A stretch of DNA of 6,158 nt from JASFEQ01 sp050122535 (lineage in GTDB: Bacteria; Desulfobacterota; DSM-4660; Desulfatiglandales; HGW-15), in the NCBI GenBank assembly GCA_050122535.1, contig JASFIT010000289.1:1-6158 (forward strand), in the 5' to 3' direction. The notes under the pieces were generated by a model. The model searched no databases and had not been told where the DNA came from. It was given only the letters and a program-made list of their open reading frames with translations. The position numbers were made by a program, and so were the translations under genes. The first letter of the stretch is position 1; every line of letters begins with the position of its first letter. Of this stretch, positions 5,631 through 6,158 are shown one piece after another.

Positions 5631-6158
5631 TCATTTTGACTCATAAAAAGTTCTTTCAAAGAGTTTTTCACTAAGACCGATGAGGTCAGCCCATTTCATC
5701 GGCCCCCCTTTATCAGGGGGAAATCCGGTGCCCCAGATCATTCCAATATCGATCATTCTAGGATCATCAACTATTCCTTTGTCGAGAAGGTCTTTTCCTA
5801 CAGTGACCATCTCCGTAAGGACCTTCATTTGCATCTCTTCAGGGGTCATTCCTCGCTTATCTTTGGGGGATATCAAGGAGAGGACCTCAGGATCAACACT
5901 TCCATCTTGGAGGAAGAATCCTTTCCCCGACTTTTTGAGACCAAGCCGTCCTGCTCCAACAACATTTTTCAACGTTTTTTGCTCGAGGCCCTTACCTACA
6001 ACCACCTTATAACTTATATCAATTCCCACCTCATCTATGAGCTTTATGGGACCAACCGGCATACCAAATTGTGCGAAAGCCCCATCGATTTCTTCGATAG
6101 GATTTCCCCTTTCCAAGAATTCAAGAGCACTCATGAAGTAAGGAAAAAGTACTGCATT
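5631..6158 (-). CDS. 3-hydroxyacyl-CoA dehydrogenase, C-terminal part (FadB/FadJ type)
   Basis: Partial gene: 175 codons plus a TGA stop at 5633-5631, in frame to the right edge. The ATG at 6134 is internal, because the preceding codons read NAVLFPYF, matching the conserved VNR-x-LFPY segment of this family. The first residue seen may be the family's catalytic Asn, with Ala in place of the usual Arg next to it. Then come GMPVGPIKLIDEVGID (like WPMGPAYLLDVVGID of FadB), GRLGLKKSGKGFF, and a second C-terminal domain ending in GTGFPPDKGGPMKWADLIG, which matches the GLGFPP-HGG-RW pattern of FadB/FadJ. Two C-terminal domains point to a bifunctional beta-oxidation protein (enoyl-CoA hydratase plus NAD-dependent dehydrogenase), but the NAD-binding and hydratase parts lie outside the window. 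It converges on the activator gene with 36 bp between stops and probably belongs to a separate transcription unit. Confidence 0.9.
   Translation of the reverse strand, partial: NAVLFPYFMSALEFLERGNPIEEIDGAFAQFGMPVGPIKLIDEVGIDISYKVVVGKGLEQKTLKNVVGAGRLGLKKSGKGFFLQDGSVDPEVLSLISPKDKRGMTPEEMQMKVLTEMVTVGKDLLDKGIVDDPRMIDIGMIWGTGFPPDKGGPMKWADLIGLSEKLFERTFYESK

Noticed and set aside
6132..6134. ATG as the start of a 167-residue protein
   Set aside because: The frame stays open to the window edge and the upstream codons read NAVLFPYF, a conserved part of the 3-hydroxyacyl-CoA dehydrogenase C-terminal domain. The gene is cut by the window, not short.

Overview
The window looks like chromosome from a Gram-negative, probably anaerobic bacterium that degrades acyl-CoA or aromatic compounds. 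A Desulfobacterota (former Deltaproteobacteria) relative is my best guess. This is an inference from a large sigma-54 activator, a near-consensus sigma-54 promoter, an HpaB/4-hydroxybutyryl-CoA-dehydratase-family flavoprotein, a COG1233-type FAD oxidoreductase and a FadB-type dehydrogenase. No rRNA, tRNA, CRISPR array or mobile element is visible.

Layout. Positions 1-2104 hold two minus-strand genes: a FAD oxidoreductase (521-2104) and, after a 143-bp gap containing an imperfect hairpin, the first 125 codons of an HpaB-superfamily protein (start at 377, running off the left edge). Positions 2105-2453 are a 349-bp divergent regulatory region. Positions 2454-5594 (plus strand) encode a 1046-residue sigma-54-dependent activator with a STAND-like winged-helix and TPR N-terminus, a GAF domain, a complete AAA+ module with GAFTGA, and a Fis/FhlA-type HTH. 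Positions 5631-6158 (minus strand) are the C-terminal 175 codons of a 3-hydroxyacyl-CoA dehydrogenase that converges on the activator. Its probable terminator lies across the end of the activator gene.

How it fits together. The intergenic region contains a -24/-12 promoter facing the oxidoreductase (CGGCAC-N5-TTGCA, 2203-2218). A perfect 12-bp inverted repeat (2291-2330) is centred about 118 bp upstream of the predicted start site, where sigma-54 activators normally bind. A possible sigma-70 promoter for the activator overlaps one arm of that repeat. The simplest reading is a self-contained switch: the activator senses a signal through its TPR/GAF part, binds the repeat, turns on the oxidoreductase and HpaB-like genes through sigma-54, and may limit its own expression. 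The substrate is unknown. The HpaB-like protein lacks the two N-terminal Fe-S cysteines of 4-hydroxybutyryl-CoA dehydratase, so that name should not be transferred to it.
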